64,000 nucleotides of DNA from Ryuthela nishihirai (taxonomy: Eukaryota; Arthropoda; Arachnida; Araneae; Heptathelidae): contig JAWZYU010000030.1 of the NCBI GenBank assembly GCA_038380435.1, forward strand, positions 62,135,817-62,199,816, in the 5' to 3' direction. This document shows, in pieces, positions 1-12,359 of the stretch. The stretch's first letter is position 1; each line of letters starts with the position of its first letter. The position numbers were made by a program, and so were the translations under genes. The notes under the pieces are model-generated. The model did not search any database, was not told the DNA's origin, and saw only the letters and a program-made list of their open reading frames with translations.

Positions 1-469
1 ACTGGGAAGAAATGGGTTAAACCATATAATACACTGGTTGACAAAATTAAGGTAACATATCATTTTTCATCAGGATTTTAATTTCAGTAACTTCCACAAA
101 GATAAAAATGCACTATTATGGGCAACATTATCCGTAAATTTTGGATATCCAATCGAAATTGATCTAGGACTGCACAATTCCTTGCATCATGCAAATTATT
201 AATGCCTATAAAACCATTGGTCATTACCATATCATTCCATTTCAAAATTGTGGCTTGCAAGGAGGGTTAATCTCTTTATTCTGCTGAAGGTGAAAAGACA
301 TTGTTTAGAGGATTCCTTGAGGTAGCATGGGTGGTTAGAAGACTTCAAGCTGGACAGCTGCAGGCAAAAGTAGTAAGATTCATTACAACCTGAGTACAGA
401 GTCAAATAATCAAATACAAAAATTAAAATAACCCATTTGTTAGTAACTATATCATATTCATTAGTATAA

Positions 470-1430
470 ATATTTAGTCATTGCTCTTCTGAGCTTCTAT
501 GTGTCAAAAAAGGCGGACAACACTTTGGAAACAATCCCAGAAGAGAGGAACCATTACCAGAAAAACTGACATAGGTCACCCAGGAGTTACTTCAATCTGA
601 ACTGACTGTTATCTTGCTTTAATGACTAGACAGAACAATGATGACTTCACATCAACTGTCAGTTTCTGCAGTCAGAGGTGAAAGAATTTCCATCAGAACA
701 GTGTCATGAAAGAACAATGCAAGTGGGCTCTATGCCAGGGAGCCATGATTTATGTATCACTAACCCCACTACTACCAAAAAGCTTGCCTAAATTTACACC
801 ATTGCAATAAGTTAGTTAGATAGCTTAGTGTCACCACCATGTCACTTCAAGCCCTAAACAGTGGGTTAATGTTCTGTTTTCTGACACGTCCCAATATAGT
901 CTACAGCCAGGTTTTATACATTTAATCTGGAGAGAATAAGGAATGCAATACCATCCCTCCAATATCAGATAAAGGAATACTTAAAGTGAAAGTGGTGTGC
1001 TGGTTTCAGATGGCATAACCATCAACGGTCGTACTCCTCTTGATGTGTTCAGTGGAGGCTCTAACTGCTTACAGCTACAAAGAAGAGATCCTTGAATCTA
1101 TGTGCAACCTTTTGGCAGCGCAGTTGATATTGATTTCCTGTTAATGGACATCAATTCCCATTTACATAGAGCTAACCAAGTATAACTGATGAGATATCCT
1201 TTAAATGACCTGACCACCAAAGTCACCAAACCTAATTATTGCAAAACGTGTAGGAAATGCATTGTAAGCTATCATCCACCTCCTCAGTCTCTCCATGATG
1301 TAAAGTTAGCTCTTGTGGAAGAATGGGATTTGTTTTCTCAGGCCCTTCTGAACAGCTTTATATTGAGCATGGATCAATATTATCAAGCTTGTTTAGCTAT
1401 CAGAGGGGATCACACTCCATACTGACATTT
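470..1430 (+). pseudogene. Tc1-like transposase relic
   Basis: Fragments in several + frames recover the order of a Tc1/IS630-superfamily transposase: GRTPLDVFSGGSLTAYSY near 1030-1075, an ILMDxN-like aspartate region around 1140, then PPPQSLHDVKLALVEEWD at 1279-1328. It ends ACLAIRGDHTPY at 1387-1423, the typical closing motif of one Tc1 lineage. Frameshifts and stops separate the pieces, so no protein can be made. No terminal inverted repeats were found. The catalytic aspartate contexts are too decayed to judge. The C-terminal motif makes the family assignment firm; the exact ends are not. Confidence 0.8.
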
Positions 1431-1764
1431 GCATATTTGGAGGATCTGGAATCAACTTATATTTATTTTTGCTTTTAAAATGTCATTGTAATATGTTCAT
1501 TTCTGGTCTGAGGGTTCTCATTTTCTACACATTTTCTCAATGTATTAAAAAACATTTCTCTGTAAATTTTCATTCAATTACATTATACAATAAAAAAAAG
1601 TTATCCACAATTTGGTAGTGTTGCCTTAATATTGTCAAGTAGTATATTTGAAATCATGATTTCTAATGAAATGCTATAAGCTTATGGCTATCATATTATC
1701 TTAATATAGCATAATAATTTATTATAATATACAAGACTTAATAAACAATAGCTGTTCCCTATGA

Positions 1765-1970
1765 CTGTGTGATTAATGTGCTTGGCTACTGATCGGAGGG
1801 ACCTGGGTTCGAGTCCCGGGTAAGGCATGGATGTTTGTGTTATCTTTCTGCTGAGTTCCTGTCATCCTTGCAGACCTTCTACTATGGTGTATAAACTGAC
1901 AGACTCCTGTCAGACCTCTGTGGCAAGCAATTGCTTGAGGGGGTATTTATTTATTTATTTTTTTTTTTGA
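1765..1970 (+). repeat. tRNA-derived SINE, family A
   Basis: A tRNA-like head (..GTGCTTGGCTACTGATC..) carries a pol III B box GGTTCGAGTCC at 1806-1816. It is followed by a family-specific body (pyrimidine-rich, then GACCTCTGTGGCAAGCA) and an AT-rich TATTTATTTATTT tail. The same body occurs at 3191, 12095, 29880 (minus) and 53070, which defines it as a dispersed family. The 5' end is slightly truncated relative to 3191. Confidence 0.85.
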
Positions 1971-2341
1971 TAAATAATTATAGTTAAGACTATCTTTAAC
2001 TCAAATGATGGCAATAAAGTGCTTAGACTAGTTGCATTCTAAGTAGTTTGACCCAGTTCATTTCCTTTTTTGACAACAACCAGTTCAACTTTTTTTTGTT
2101 ATTCTTTTATCATTTATATTTCCTATAATATAAAAAATAATAGAAATAATAGAATTTTTAAAAAATAAACATTTAAAAATAATTTGATATAAGTAAACTC
2201 TTTTCTGTGCAAAAACAAGGAAAATGTACCTTTTTTTTAAAAAGAGATAGTGATACTTTGTTAAGCTTCCAAGTTAAATTAGTAGTGTTTGATTTTAATT
2301 AGTTTTATTGGAGTCATTCTGAAAATGTTTCCCTAAATTTT

Positions 2342-2415
2342 GTTATCAAGTATGAAAGTGGCATTGAATGTTATTCAGTATTTGAATGTTATCAAGTATG
2401 AAAGTGGCATTGAAT
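2342..2415 (+). repeat. Direct repeat pair of about 28 bp
   Basis: A block beginning GTTATCAAGTATGAAAGTGG occurs at 2342 and again at 2388 (46-bp spacing), with a short linker between. It looks like a local tandem duplication in AT-rich intron sequence. Confidence 0.85.
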
Positions 2416-3190
2416 ATTATCTCATATCACAGTCCTCAGTGACAAGCAAAAAAAAAGTTAATTCTTGGGGATTTCTTTTCAAGCTTTGTTTTTAATCACA
2501 TCTGTTTTTTTGGGTATGATTGTTTTTTCCCTAGATTTTGCTATTCTCAATTCTAGATTCTACTATTTGAACTGAAGCATAAACACATATAAATATATAA
2601 GAAGTTACTTCATTATTTTGCTGCAATAGATACATTTATGTTGTTACAATCTAAGTGTAATGATGTTTTCAGTGAATTTATTGCACTTGCATGGATATAG
2701 CTCTATTCTGACAACATATTGTTAAAAGGCTTAAATATCAAAAAATGTTAATGCTTTCATTTAAAAGAAAAAAAAAGAATTTCTCTTTAAATTTTATTAA
2801 TAGTGTCAAATGAGTTAAATGCACAGATTTCATAACTCAAATTTTCTATAATTTGAAGTTTTTTCATTTCCCTTGAGGATATCCAATCGTTTACTGTACA
2901 TTGTTAGTTTGAGTTTACTGTACATGTTTTTTTTATTTATAAATCAGTAATAATTATTATTTTCCTTAACCAATCAGTTTTCTCAATGAAATAATTAAAA
3001 GCCAACACATCAGTGTTTTCTAAATCATCTTTTAAGGATGAGAATTCAGATTTGTTCAGAATTGAATTTTTTATTTTTAGTATATGTTTTTAGATGTCTG
3101 CTTCATTGCCATATCATTTACCAATATGATCTTTTATTTTTAAATGTAGGTTATTAATATACAGGTTTATTAATAAAATAATTTAATCTG

Positions 3191-3372
3191 TCCTGGTGGC
3201 CAAGTGGTTAGCATGCTTGGCTACTGATCAAAGGGATCTGGGTTCGAGTCCCAGGTAAGGCTTGTGTGTGTTTTATGGTCTTGCCCTCCTCAGAGATCTC
3301 TATGGTGTATTAAGCTGAGTCTCTTGTGAGACCTCTGTGCCAAGTAGCTACTTGAGATGTAGTTTATTTATA
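3191..3372 (+). repeat. tRNA-derived SINE, family A (most complete copy)
   Basis: The head TCCTGGTGGCCAAGTGGTTA resembles a tRNA A box region, and GGTTCGAGTCC at 3241-3251 is a good B box. The body matches the 1765 copy (..TATGGTGTATTAAGCTGA.., ..GACCTCTGTGCCAAG..) and the element ends in a TTTATTTATATT tail. The anticodon region is poorly paired, so it is a retroposed relic and not a working tRNA. Confidence 0.85.
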
Positions 3373-3523
3373 TTAACCAGAGCCTGAGAGAGGTGAGATG
3401 GGAGGGGTGGGGGTACTCCAAAAATCCATATAAATATATGAATGTATTTAATATTTGCTTTAAAAAATCATTCTCTATTTAAATTATACACTGCTCTACC
3501 AAAACATTTGATAATATCTATGT

Positions 3524-4260
3524 TATATCAATGGGAATCTAACTGCAACGCTTTATAACTTTTAAAATATACATTTGATGGGGAAATGTGACTAAAGATT
3601 ATAAGTAAATCTAGATCTCAAATTTTCAATAATATTCATTCAGTAGAGTTATGGAAGTTAAAATATTTTATAACAGTAATGTGTCATCAGAATTTACTTC
3701 AGGAATTAATTAAAACTTAAATAATAAATATTGTTTGACTCATTAATAAAATATACATTTTAGAAGTTTGCATAATGATTGTTTCAATATTAGACAATTA
3801 TGAATGATTAGTAAAGATAATTAATTAATAATTAATACTGGAATAATTAAATACAATAATTAATTAATACAATTATAATTTATTGTTAAATGTTCCAGCT
3901 TCCGTAACTCTTTGAATACTGAAGGAAATTGTTGAAAAATCGAGATTTAAATTATATTTTTTATTTGATGATCTTTAATTTAGTTGCATTTTTCCCATTA
4001 AATCCAATTTAGAGGCTATAGAACAGTGGTTCCCAACCTTTTTGGGCTGTTCAATCTGATTGCCCACTTTTCGATCTGAACTTCGTGAAAATTATTTTTT
4101 AACCTATAAAACTTCTTGAAAAATATTTTTCATGTATAGGAAGTTATGAAAACAACCCCTTAATTTTTTAAATCCCCACTAGTGGGGCATTAGTGCCCCC
4201 ATTAGGAACCACTGTTATAGAGCTTCAAAGATTTCCATTGACATAACATGGAAATTCTCT
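3524..4260. repeat. Truncated foldback element, interrupted by an hAT-like MITE
   Basis: The left part (3524-3685) is the reverse-orientation arm and the right part (3690-4260) the forward arm of the same repeat that forms the 30863-32258 foldback. Shared landmarks include CAATGGGAATCTA, GAATTAATTAAAACTTAA and the TTATAGAGCTTC end. The spacer seen in the other copy is missing here. The right arm is split by the MITE at 4024-4214. Confidence 0.75.
4024..4214. mobile_element. hAT-like MITE, 191 bp
   Basis: The terminal inverted repeats are CAGTGGTTCCCAACC at 4024 and TTAGGAACCACTG ending at 4214, typical of non-autonomous hAT elements. Flanking 8-mers CTATAGAA (4016-4023) and TTATAGAG (4215-4222) agree at 6 of 8 positions, fitting an aged 8-bp target duplication. 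The related foldback at 31.2 kb reads TTATAGAGCTT uninterrupted, an empty-site equivalent. There is no coding capacity. Confidence 0.85.
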
Positions 4261-4607
4261 AATATTTTTGATAGGTCAATATATAATAAAAACGATTTAC
4301 AATATCTTACAATTTACACATTATTTACATTTGTTGGCATATAACCTAAACAAGTGGCCTGGTCCAAATGGCCCTGTTAGCCCTCCCTTTACCTGAGCCT
4401 GATATTAACCCTTTTGAAAATTTCTTTTTAAATTCAAGAAATAATTGAACATTGGTCCTGACTCTACCACATGTTGACTGAACCAGATGAACAAATGATT
4501 TCTAACATAATCAACAGAAATGTTCTATTTGACTTAAAGTACAAAATAGTACATATCTGAGGAATTTCCAGTGTGCTCAAACATTTACAAACATGGAGTA
4601 GTATATA

Positions 4608-5785
4608 AACTGAAGAGCCAAAACGTTATGACCAGTGCATCTTTATGCAAATTGAAGCAACTACAGATAAACGGCAGCATGTGTGAAGGTCATGAAATGG
4701 TATAAGTAACACCTGATACTGAGCTCTGTTAATCAGTGTTATTCTTGTTCCGATGGGAAAGGCAGCGGACTTATGTGAGTTTGACAAAGGCAAAATTGTA
4801 ATGGCCAGACAAGTGGTCAGAGCATTTCTGAGATGGCAAGGCTTGTGGGGTGTTCACGGTCAGCTGTGGTTAGTGTCTTCAAAAAGTGGTCAGAGGAGGG
4901 AAAAACCAAGAACAGCCGGAAAGGTATGGGCTGACCACTGCTCATCAATGCTAGAGGTGAGTGAAGGCTATCCCATATGGTACGAGCCAACAGAAGGGAT
5001 ACTGTGGTGCAACTCGCCCATAATTTGAATGCTGGTGACAGGAATAATGTGTCACAACACAGTAATTGAACCCTGCTGAAAATCTCCGAGTGTCCATGCA
5101 TACCTCTGTTCACCATTGAAAGCATCTACAATGTGCATTTGAGCAACAAAACTGGACCTTGAATGATTGGAAGAAGGTCGTTTGGTCCTATGAATCTCAT
5201 TTCCTGTTGCACCATGTGGACAGCCAGGTATGTGTGCTTCATTTATTTGAAGTGTTGGCACCAGGAATGCACCTTGGGACAGAAACAATCCAGGGAGGAA
5301 GTGTAATGCTTTGGGCAATGTTCTGTTGGGAGACCCTAGGTCCAGTCATTCATGTGCAAGAAACTATGATGTCTACCACATACCTAAACATCATTGCAGA
5401 CCAGGTACATCCATTCATGGCAATGGTATACCCCTCTAGTAGTGCCTTCTTTCAGCAGGATGATGCACACTGCCTGAATTGTTTGAGAATGGTTCGCAGA
5501 ACATGAGGAAGACTTTCAGGTATTGCCCTGACCTCAAATTCCCCAGATATCAATCAAATCGAACATCTGTGGTTTGTGTTGGAGCAGCATATCCAATCTG
5601 TGACAGCTCAACCACGTAACTTACAAGAATTAAAGTATCTGCTGGTTACATGTTTTTACCAGATATCACAAGATACCTTTAGAAAAGTTGTAGCATTCAT
5701 CCCTTGCTGGGTAAGAGCTGTTTTGGTGGCACGTGTAGGACCAACATCATATTAGTCAGGTGGCCATAATGTTTTGACTCTTCGG
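4608..5785 (+). mobile_element. Tc1-like DNA transposon with terminal inverted repeats
   Basis: Left end ACTGAAGAGCCAAAACGTTA and right end (reverse complement) CCGAAGAGTCAAAACATTAT form imperfect inverted repeats, each next to a TA dinucleotide (4606-4607 and 5786-5787), the target of Tc1/mariner insertion. The 1.18-kb length suits a Tc1 element with one transposase gene, which is broken (see 4753-5752). Confidence 0.88.
4753..5752 (+). pseudogene. Tc1 transposase, degenerate
   Basis: The frame opens MGKAADLCEFDKGKIVMAR, matching the N-terminal start of a Tc1 lineage common in fish and invertebrates. After several stops, a second segment (from 5159) reads NDWKKVVWSYESHFLL and then GGSVMLWAMFCWETLGPV. 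It continues to VHPFMAMVYPSS and FFQQDDAHC. The first catalytic Asp of the DDE triad (WSDES in the family) is Tyr here, while the second Asp (QQD) is kept. Multiple frameshifts follow in the third catalytic region. It cannot encode an active enzyme. Confidence 0.9.
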
Positions 5786-6063
5786 TATATATAGTACCAG
5801 GAGTCTTGAAAGTGCTAATTTACTAAAATGGCAAGAAACTTCTTGCCAAAGTGTGAATAGTTTGTTGATAGACAGCTGAATAGAAATAGTTAAGTGATTA
5901 AATGAAGAAAAAAATAAAATACTTATATTATTTTTTTTGGGGGGAAAGTAACCAAATATGTGGAGTTCAACTGGTATTTGCATTAGAATTCTATGTAAAA
6001 AGTAATCTATTGAAGCTAGCTGTCTAATTTATGTTAATATATTATTATTACTTTTTTACATGT

Positions 6064-6193
6064 TTAATCCTTTTCCTACCATAATGGCCCAAACAACAGG
6101 TAGGAGGTAGTGAAGAAGAAGCAATAGAATTTATTGAATGAGCCCATTTAAAATCTTGACTGTTTTGGGCTGGTATGGTAATGAAAGGGTTAA
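6064..6193. mobile_element. piggyBac-type MITE, 122 bp with TTAA duplication
   Basis: TTAA at 6064-6067 and 6190-6193 brackets inverted ends CCTTTTCCTACCATAATGG and (reverse complement) CCCTTTCATTACCATACCAG. A near-identical copy lies at 23382-23510 and a diverged inverted one at 40639-40754. TTAA targets and CCC/CCT-starting ends point to mobilisation by a piggyBac-family transposase; none is encoded here. Confidence 0.88.
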
Positions 6194-6411
6194 GTTGCTG
6201 TATTTAAAGCAGAGTTCCAAATATATAAAAAAAGTTTACAATAAATGTTTTTCAACGCAATTCATTATTTTTCACCTAAAGTCAATAAATTGTACAATAT
6301 AAAGCCAAAAAAAAAATGTTACTTTCATATGCTGTCAAAGAACTAAATTGTATAAAAAAAGTACCACCATTGTCTTGTTATATATAATTATTAAAAGTGG
6401 CTTTGGGAGGA

Positions 6412-6504
6412 GATAGAATTGTTATACTATTATTATCCAAGTGATAGAATTGTTATACTATTATTATCCAAGTGATAGAATTGTTATACTATTATTATTC
6501 AAGT
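6412..6504 (+). repeat. Minisatellite, 3 x 31 bp
   Basis: Three consecutive units begin GATAGAATTGTTATACTATT at 6412, 6443 and 6474. The first two are identical and the third has one substitution near its end. Confidence 0.95.
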
Positions 6505-6509
6505 AGCTG

Positions 6510-9500
6510 CAGTAATTACCTGTGAAAAAATGATTTATGCTATTCATCTTTGTGTTGAATCAAATTTCACAAATTGATATTCTTCTAATTAAATTTTGCA
6601 TTAAACAGCAATAATAATTACTGAATAGCAGTAGTGTCAACTATTTCATCATTTTGATCACTTATTAATATTTACAAGAGCAGAGCATTGGTATAGGTTT
6701 AGTACTCCACCTTTCTAAGTTTCTCAGAAGTGAGAATCTATTTCATTGAAATATGAGTAGAAGAAAATACTGTCAAAATTTAGTGAAAAATAGTGAACTT
6801 GTGAATTCTTATTTTTCACTTCACTATGCATTTAGGAACCTCTGTAAAGTGATAAAATTTTATCTCATTAAGTAGTCTATGTTATTACAAATTCATTTTC
6901 TTTAAGTACATTAGATAATGAATCATCATAACCAAGAAATAACTACTATTAAGATACTTAGTCTACAAACAAAATCTCAAATTGTTTACCTTTATAAACA
7001 ATAATGGTATGTGATAATACAATAAGGTAATGTGACCTTATATAGTCTCAGTGTTGAAGCAGAACATCAGTATATTTAACTTCTATGGAGTTTCAGATGT
7101 AGTTGTACAGATTTTAAAATATCTTATTCCATTTAATTCTCCTAAAAAGCTATTTGACAACCTGCAAATTTTAAAGAATTAGTAATATGTCTTTAAGCAA
7201 ACAGTGATTAAAAAGCTTCCTTATCATTTAATACTGTAATTTACTTGCCTTTAGAATTATATTACACAAGTTAATGTCAACCTTGTAGTTACATGAATAT
7301 TAAGTAGGTTTAGTTAGAGAAAAAAAAAACCCTTTCCCATCGCATTCATTGTTAGTGGGTGTGTGCCAGCGAGAACCTCCTAACACCACCCTTCTCTTCC
7401 AGCCACCACACCTTGACCTGTTGATGTGTTCTTCTTGGAAGGATTTACCTTTTCTTGAAATCTTGCGGTCATCTGCCCTAGCTTATGTTTTAACATATTC
7501 AGGTAAAGATCTGAATCCTCTTCTAAACACTGCATGATGACTACTAACACTGTACAAAATAAAGATCTAAAAAAAAAGTCAGAAACATATTAAACAAATT
7601 CATGCAATACAAATTAATTTTATACCATTGCAGACTCTTTGATGGTACATATTTTGATCTCCAGCTAGACAAATTCAATTTAACTAATATTAGATTTGTA
7701 TAAAATATATATACTCTGTACACAAGAATTATTCAATAAAGACTTGGACTGATTTTATCCTCAGCTTGTGTTAATTTCAAATTCCAACTCTGGTCAGTTT
7801 CATTTCTTTTTTTCATTTGATAACCTTAATATATTCTAGTGCCTATGAGCATTTTTGATGCATGATGGAAACATTTTTCTTGACAGAAAAGTTTTGCCTG
7901 AATATTATTTTTGTCATATTCAATAAAATAACTGCCAAAGAATCTAGGGGGGAAAAGTTCTTATATATGAGTATGAAGACTTGTATTATCATGATGAATG
8001 GCATATTTTATTTTTAAAAAATAAGTTCTCTCTAAATGTGGTTTTTCTTCTGCAGTTTTTCATATCTTTTCTAATGTGATAACCACTGTAACTATTCTTC
8101 AAGTTGAAATCTCTGTTCTGAAAGCTGCTTTTCATTCCACATCCAAGCAAACACCTAACTACGAGTGAATAGAAATTAGATCTGGCCAGTTATATGACTG
8201 AAATTTAGGTTTACATTAGATTGACACTTTTATTGTCAATACTTGGAAATATTTTTTTCCTTCGCACACAGTATAAGGAATGTGAATGCATTTCCACCTG
8301 ATAGCAAAATCAGTCCATTTCTCTACTGAAGAAGCTCTATTTCATACTGAATATTACAAAATGTTACATTTATGATATAAGAATAATTTACTTCATTGTC
8401 GTCAAAAGTTTTTAGAGGTATTAACAAACAAAAAACACATAAAATGCATTCATTAACATCATTTGCTGACAGCAATACTTAAATAAGCATATGTGGCAGT
8501 GATATCCTATATATTGACCACATCATTACATATTCTTTTTAGTGATATATATTTGGTAGACAAGTGACATGTTTGAGCTTTAGCATTATTTGACCATTTA
8601 TTTATATAAAATACACAAATGGTATAAATTATTATATTCATATATAGCTTTTCATAATATGTTTGTTACTGTATATTGTGTACTACAATATACATGAAGC
8701 CAGACACACATGTATACAATTCCTTTTGGGCTTGCACAATGAAAAAAATATTTATCAAAGTAATATAACAGAACACACGTAGAAAAGAAGGTGGAAAAAC
8801 AGCTAGTAATTATACACTGCAAATTTTACTACATTCAAAAAAATTCAAAACATCTTTTATTTTTCAGAATTAAATTTCTTTAATAAATTTCTTTTTCTAA
8901 AGTTTTCCTACTCCCTCTCCACCAGTGGAAGCAAAATATATATATAATTTCTGCTTACTTCATTACATTCTACCTTTCTATTGCAATTGATTCTTGCTTT
9001 CCATTTGTTTAAACCTATCTCTTTAAAATTTTGTTCTGTTAGTTACAGTGAAAATCATTTTAAAGGATTTCTTCATGGATCTACTTTCATAAATTTCTTG
9101 TATGGGAAAGCTTAGGCCCAAAATGGTTAGGTTATAGATGGCAAAATGGATCCCAGAACTTAAATGCACATTTTAAATTGAATGCTTATGCAGAATTTTC
9201 TGCAGTCCTATTTTACAAACTCATATTAATTTCATGTGTTTTCAGTAAACCAGGTTACCTATAGATATATAAAAATATAGAACTTATTCAATTGACAGAC
9301 TCAGAGTTGTTATTGAACCACTTTATTTTCATAAATGGCAATTTTTTGGGTGTTTGATGCAAGTCCAAGTAATTGCATTAAACAAAGCCACCTTTCATTT
9401 CAGAAGAAAAGTATGCAACATGTTCAATATTACTTTTTTCTCCTCTTTTTAATAAGGTTTGGTAGTCTTCCTTGAGCTTTTTTTGCTTTACTAGACTTGT

Positions 9501-11700
9501 TCTCAAGTTGGTTTACATATTTCATTCAAGAAAACTTATATGTAGATTGTGATCACTGTTTCCTAGCAGTTGTAACATTTGAGTACATTAAATTTGTGCA
9601 TTCGTTTTAATACCAATATTACTAAATAAATAGTTAAATCCACATCAAGAGTTTGATGTGAAACATATGTCCATTAATAACTCTTACTTCACAAGCTACT
9701 ACTACTACTTTCTTCGCAACACACTACTACATTCACAAGATAGGCAACATCCCCAGAAATTTTGGATGCTTTCCCAGTGATTACTCCTTACCCATGGCAG
9801 CTAGGAACCTGATCTATTAACCCCAACAGGGCTAGAACTAAGTGGACCACCACACTAAATTTGAGGTCAATTGCTCAAGTAGCTGCAGAACCACAGGGAA
9901 ACTAGCAATTTCTGCCACTGATGATGTTGCACATCTGTCCTTCCCTCTATTCACTCACCTGGAATTACAGCTATTATATGATTCTTACACTTAAGAATTT
10001 ATAACCATATGGGCATATCAGAATCTTATCTTATATATATATGTGTGTGTATATATATTCATCTTAATATTCAGACTTATCCATTAATAAAAAGAGTTTT
10101 ATATCTTAGAAATGTGTTTAAAGTCAAATTATACTGATGTTTTGCTTTAGCCAATTTTAATATTTACCCTTTCCAGGAGTATTAATTTTTATCACATGGG
10201 GAAATGTAAATGCTTTATGAAAAAAAAAAAAACTATAAAAACACGTCAACATGAAAATTAGCATGGGTTAAAATTAAAATATTAGAATTGCTTGATAATG
10301 AACCAGCTGTTCTAACCAGTTAGGCTAAGAAAATTGTTTCTTAGATTTTCATAATAAAGTTACATACATTGATTTCTTGAAAGGAGTGTCAGGGTGCACC
10401 ATTTAACTGACTCATGAAATGTTAATAATAAGAAACTGATGATATTTGAATTATAAGTTGAAGCAAATCTAATCTGAAATAGTTTGAAAGGTATAGAAGC
10501 CTTTTCACAGCAAGAAATTGCCACTGCACACCTGCATTTGTGTGGTCATTGTGCTGATCTGGCAGAAGAAATACCAGCTAAATCTTCTCCTAGAACATTA
10601 ACTTCATTTTCACATTTATCTGGATATTTTTCTTTTACTTGCAGGGAACATTTAACACTTCAATTTACTTTGTAAAGTATAAAAATGTATCTTTTTCTTG
10701 TCACTGAAATAATTATGGATAAAATTCATTTTTTTTATTTTTAAGTAGCAATCTTTTTAGCTCAGGATTGGGCAAATTATGCCATTTGGGCAGAGTGTGT
10801 TTTTATTTGGCTCTGGAATAGCTATAGGTTTTCAGAGAAATTATTAGGCAAATAGACAATTTTTAGCATGTAGCAGTGGTAACCAAGTGTTACAATGCTG
10901 TGTTTAATGACATTCCCTCCCCAGCTTAGAAAAGGAACATATCAGAATCATTTCATCCTGCCTTCTTTCTTAACTTTGTGTGTGTGTGTACATAAAAAAA
11001 AAAAACTTTTCAGTTCTCATAACCCCCTAACTAATCACCACTACCTCCACCACCACCCAGATCACACCCCACACTTTGTAAAACCACTGGCATAAAGCAC
11101 TGTAACATTAGTGAAATAAAGATAGCATCTTTTGATATGAACAAATGCATTATCTTATGTTGTACAGCTCTGTACTGGTGTGATTAATATTGTACATATT
11201 TCTAAATCATAAGATAATATTTGGTGTTATCACAAAGCTTGCTCTCTTTTTTTTTGCTGTGTTACAATACTAAGTGCTAAAAATGTCTTTATGTAATAAT
11301 GTCTCTTGAAATATGTAGCTATTCCAAAGCCATACAGAAAGACTCAGACCAAAATGGCATAACCTGCGTAATCCAAATTTTGAGCTTTATCTATTTAACT
11401 TTGTAAAAGCTTTCTAGCTAATAAGTTGTTGATTCAAAAGTGTACTTTATGATGAAAATGCCCACTTGATGACATAGCATGGAACTTGGCATCTGACTGA
11501 GCAGATTGTATATGACTTAAAAAATTATGTAAAAGCATATTTAGTAAAAATGCAAGAAAAATTGGCTTTTTAAATGTAGAAAGACTCCTCAATTATTGGT
11601 ATTCTTCAGGTAGCTGGAACATCTTCAACCAACTGCACCTTTTGGTCCAGTAATGTTAACAATATGACAGCTGTTGCTTACAACTACTTACAGCATTGTG
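6510..11700. other. AT-rich intronic sequence without recognisable genes
   Basis: No conserved frame, RNA gene or clear repeat family was recognised here. An alternating ATATAT/GTGTGT tract lies at about 10031-10060. A TCAGGATTGGGCAAATTATG segment near 10764 resembles one end of an hAT MITE, but no partner end was seen. A splice-like TTCTCTTCCAG / CAGGTAAAG pair around 7402-7505 bounds an open 100-base stretch of unknown meaning. Confidence 0.5.
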
Positions 11701-11734
11701 GCCCCATGTTCAAGAGAGTCAGTTGTGCATGTTA

Positions 11735-11915
11735 TAAAACATGCTGTATGGCATTGATGAGAGGTCTCCACCTGTTTTCTAATAGCTGTCCATTCAATCC
11801 CCTTCCCCAGCCTTCTGTGAACTCTTTGAAAATTTTTGTGATTTGGCCATTTCATCCATTGTTTGCAAAAAAAGTGTCATTTAGAGGTAAACCAACCCAA
11901 CCTTGTGACATTTTG
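11735..11915 (+). repeat. SINE family B, 3' fragment
   Basis: The sequence follows the 3' half of family B: GGCATTGATGAGAGGTCTCC, then CCTTCTGTGAACTCTTTG, and the tail GTTTGCAAAAAAAGTGTCAT with TAAACCAACCCAACC. The tRNA head is missing. It is about as diverged as the 34206 copy. Confidence 0.8.
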
Positions 11916-12094
11916 GAAACCAAAAGAGTTGTAGTGGTAATATGCTTGGAGGATTAAGCTTTAAAAAAACTCAAAAAAAAAACACTGTCAACCAAAATAT
12001 AGAACTAAAAATATGTACACTTTATATTTTCCATTCTGTTGTTGGATTTGCTTTACCCTGAGTTGAGGGTAATTATACTTTGTCTTTTACAGCA

Positions 12095-12160
12095 TGTTAG
12101 ACCTCTGTGGCAAGCAGTTACTTGAGGGGGGTATTTATTATTATTTTTTAATTTAATTAT
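12095..12160 (+). repeat. SINE family A, 3' fragment
   Basis: GACCTCTGTGGCAAGCAGTT followed by ACTTGAGGGGGGTATTTATT matches the last part of family A. Only the 3' end remains. Confidence 0.8.
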
Positions 12161-12359
12161 AATCTCCACACAAAAAAATTATATAGATAAGGCCAGTGAC
12201 TAAATCTGAGACAATTAGCAAGTGGGAAAGAGATTGAGGCTATTTCTGTGCACATATTGAGTAAGATGTAATGATGCTATAACTGATAGAAAATCTGAGA
12301 TATAAATATTGTAATTGGAATATTGTTGTTGGTTAGAATAAATGTTCAAATGGTACCTT

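Noticed and set aside
7402..7502. Possible exon between TTCTCTTCCAG and CAGGTAAAG
   Set aside because: Splice-like edges and an open frame, but no similarity to SETD2 or any family I know, and such edges occur by chance in AT-rich DNA.
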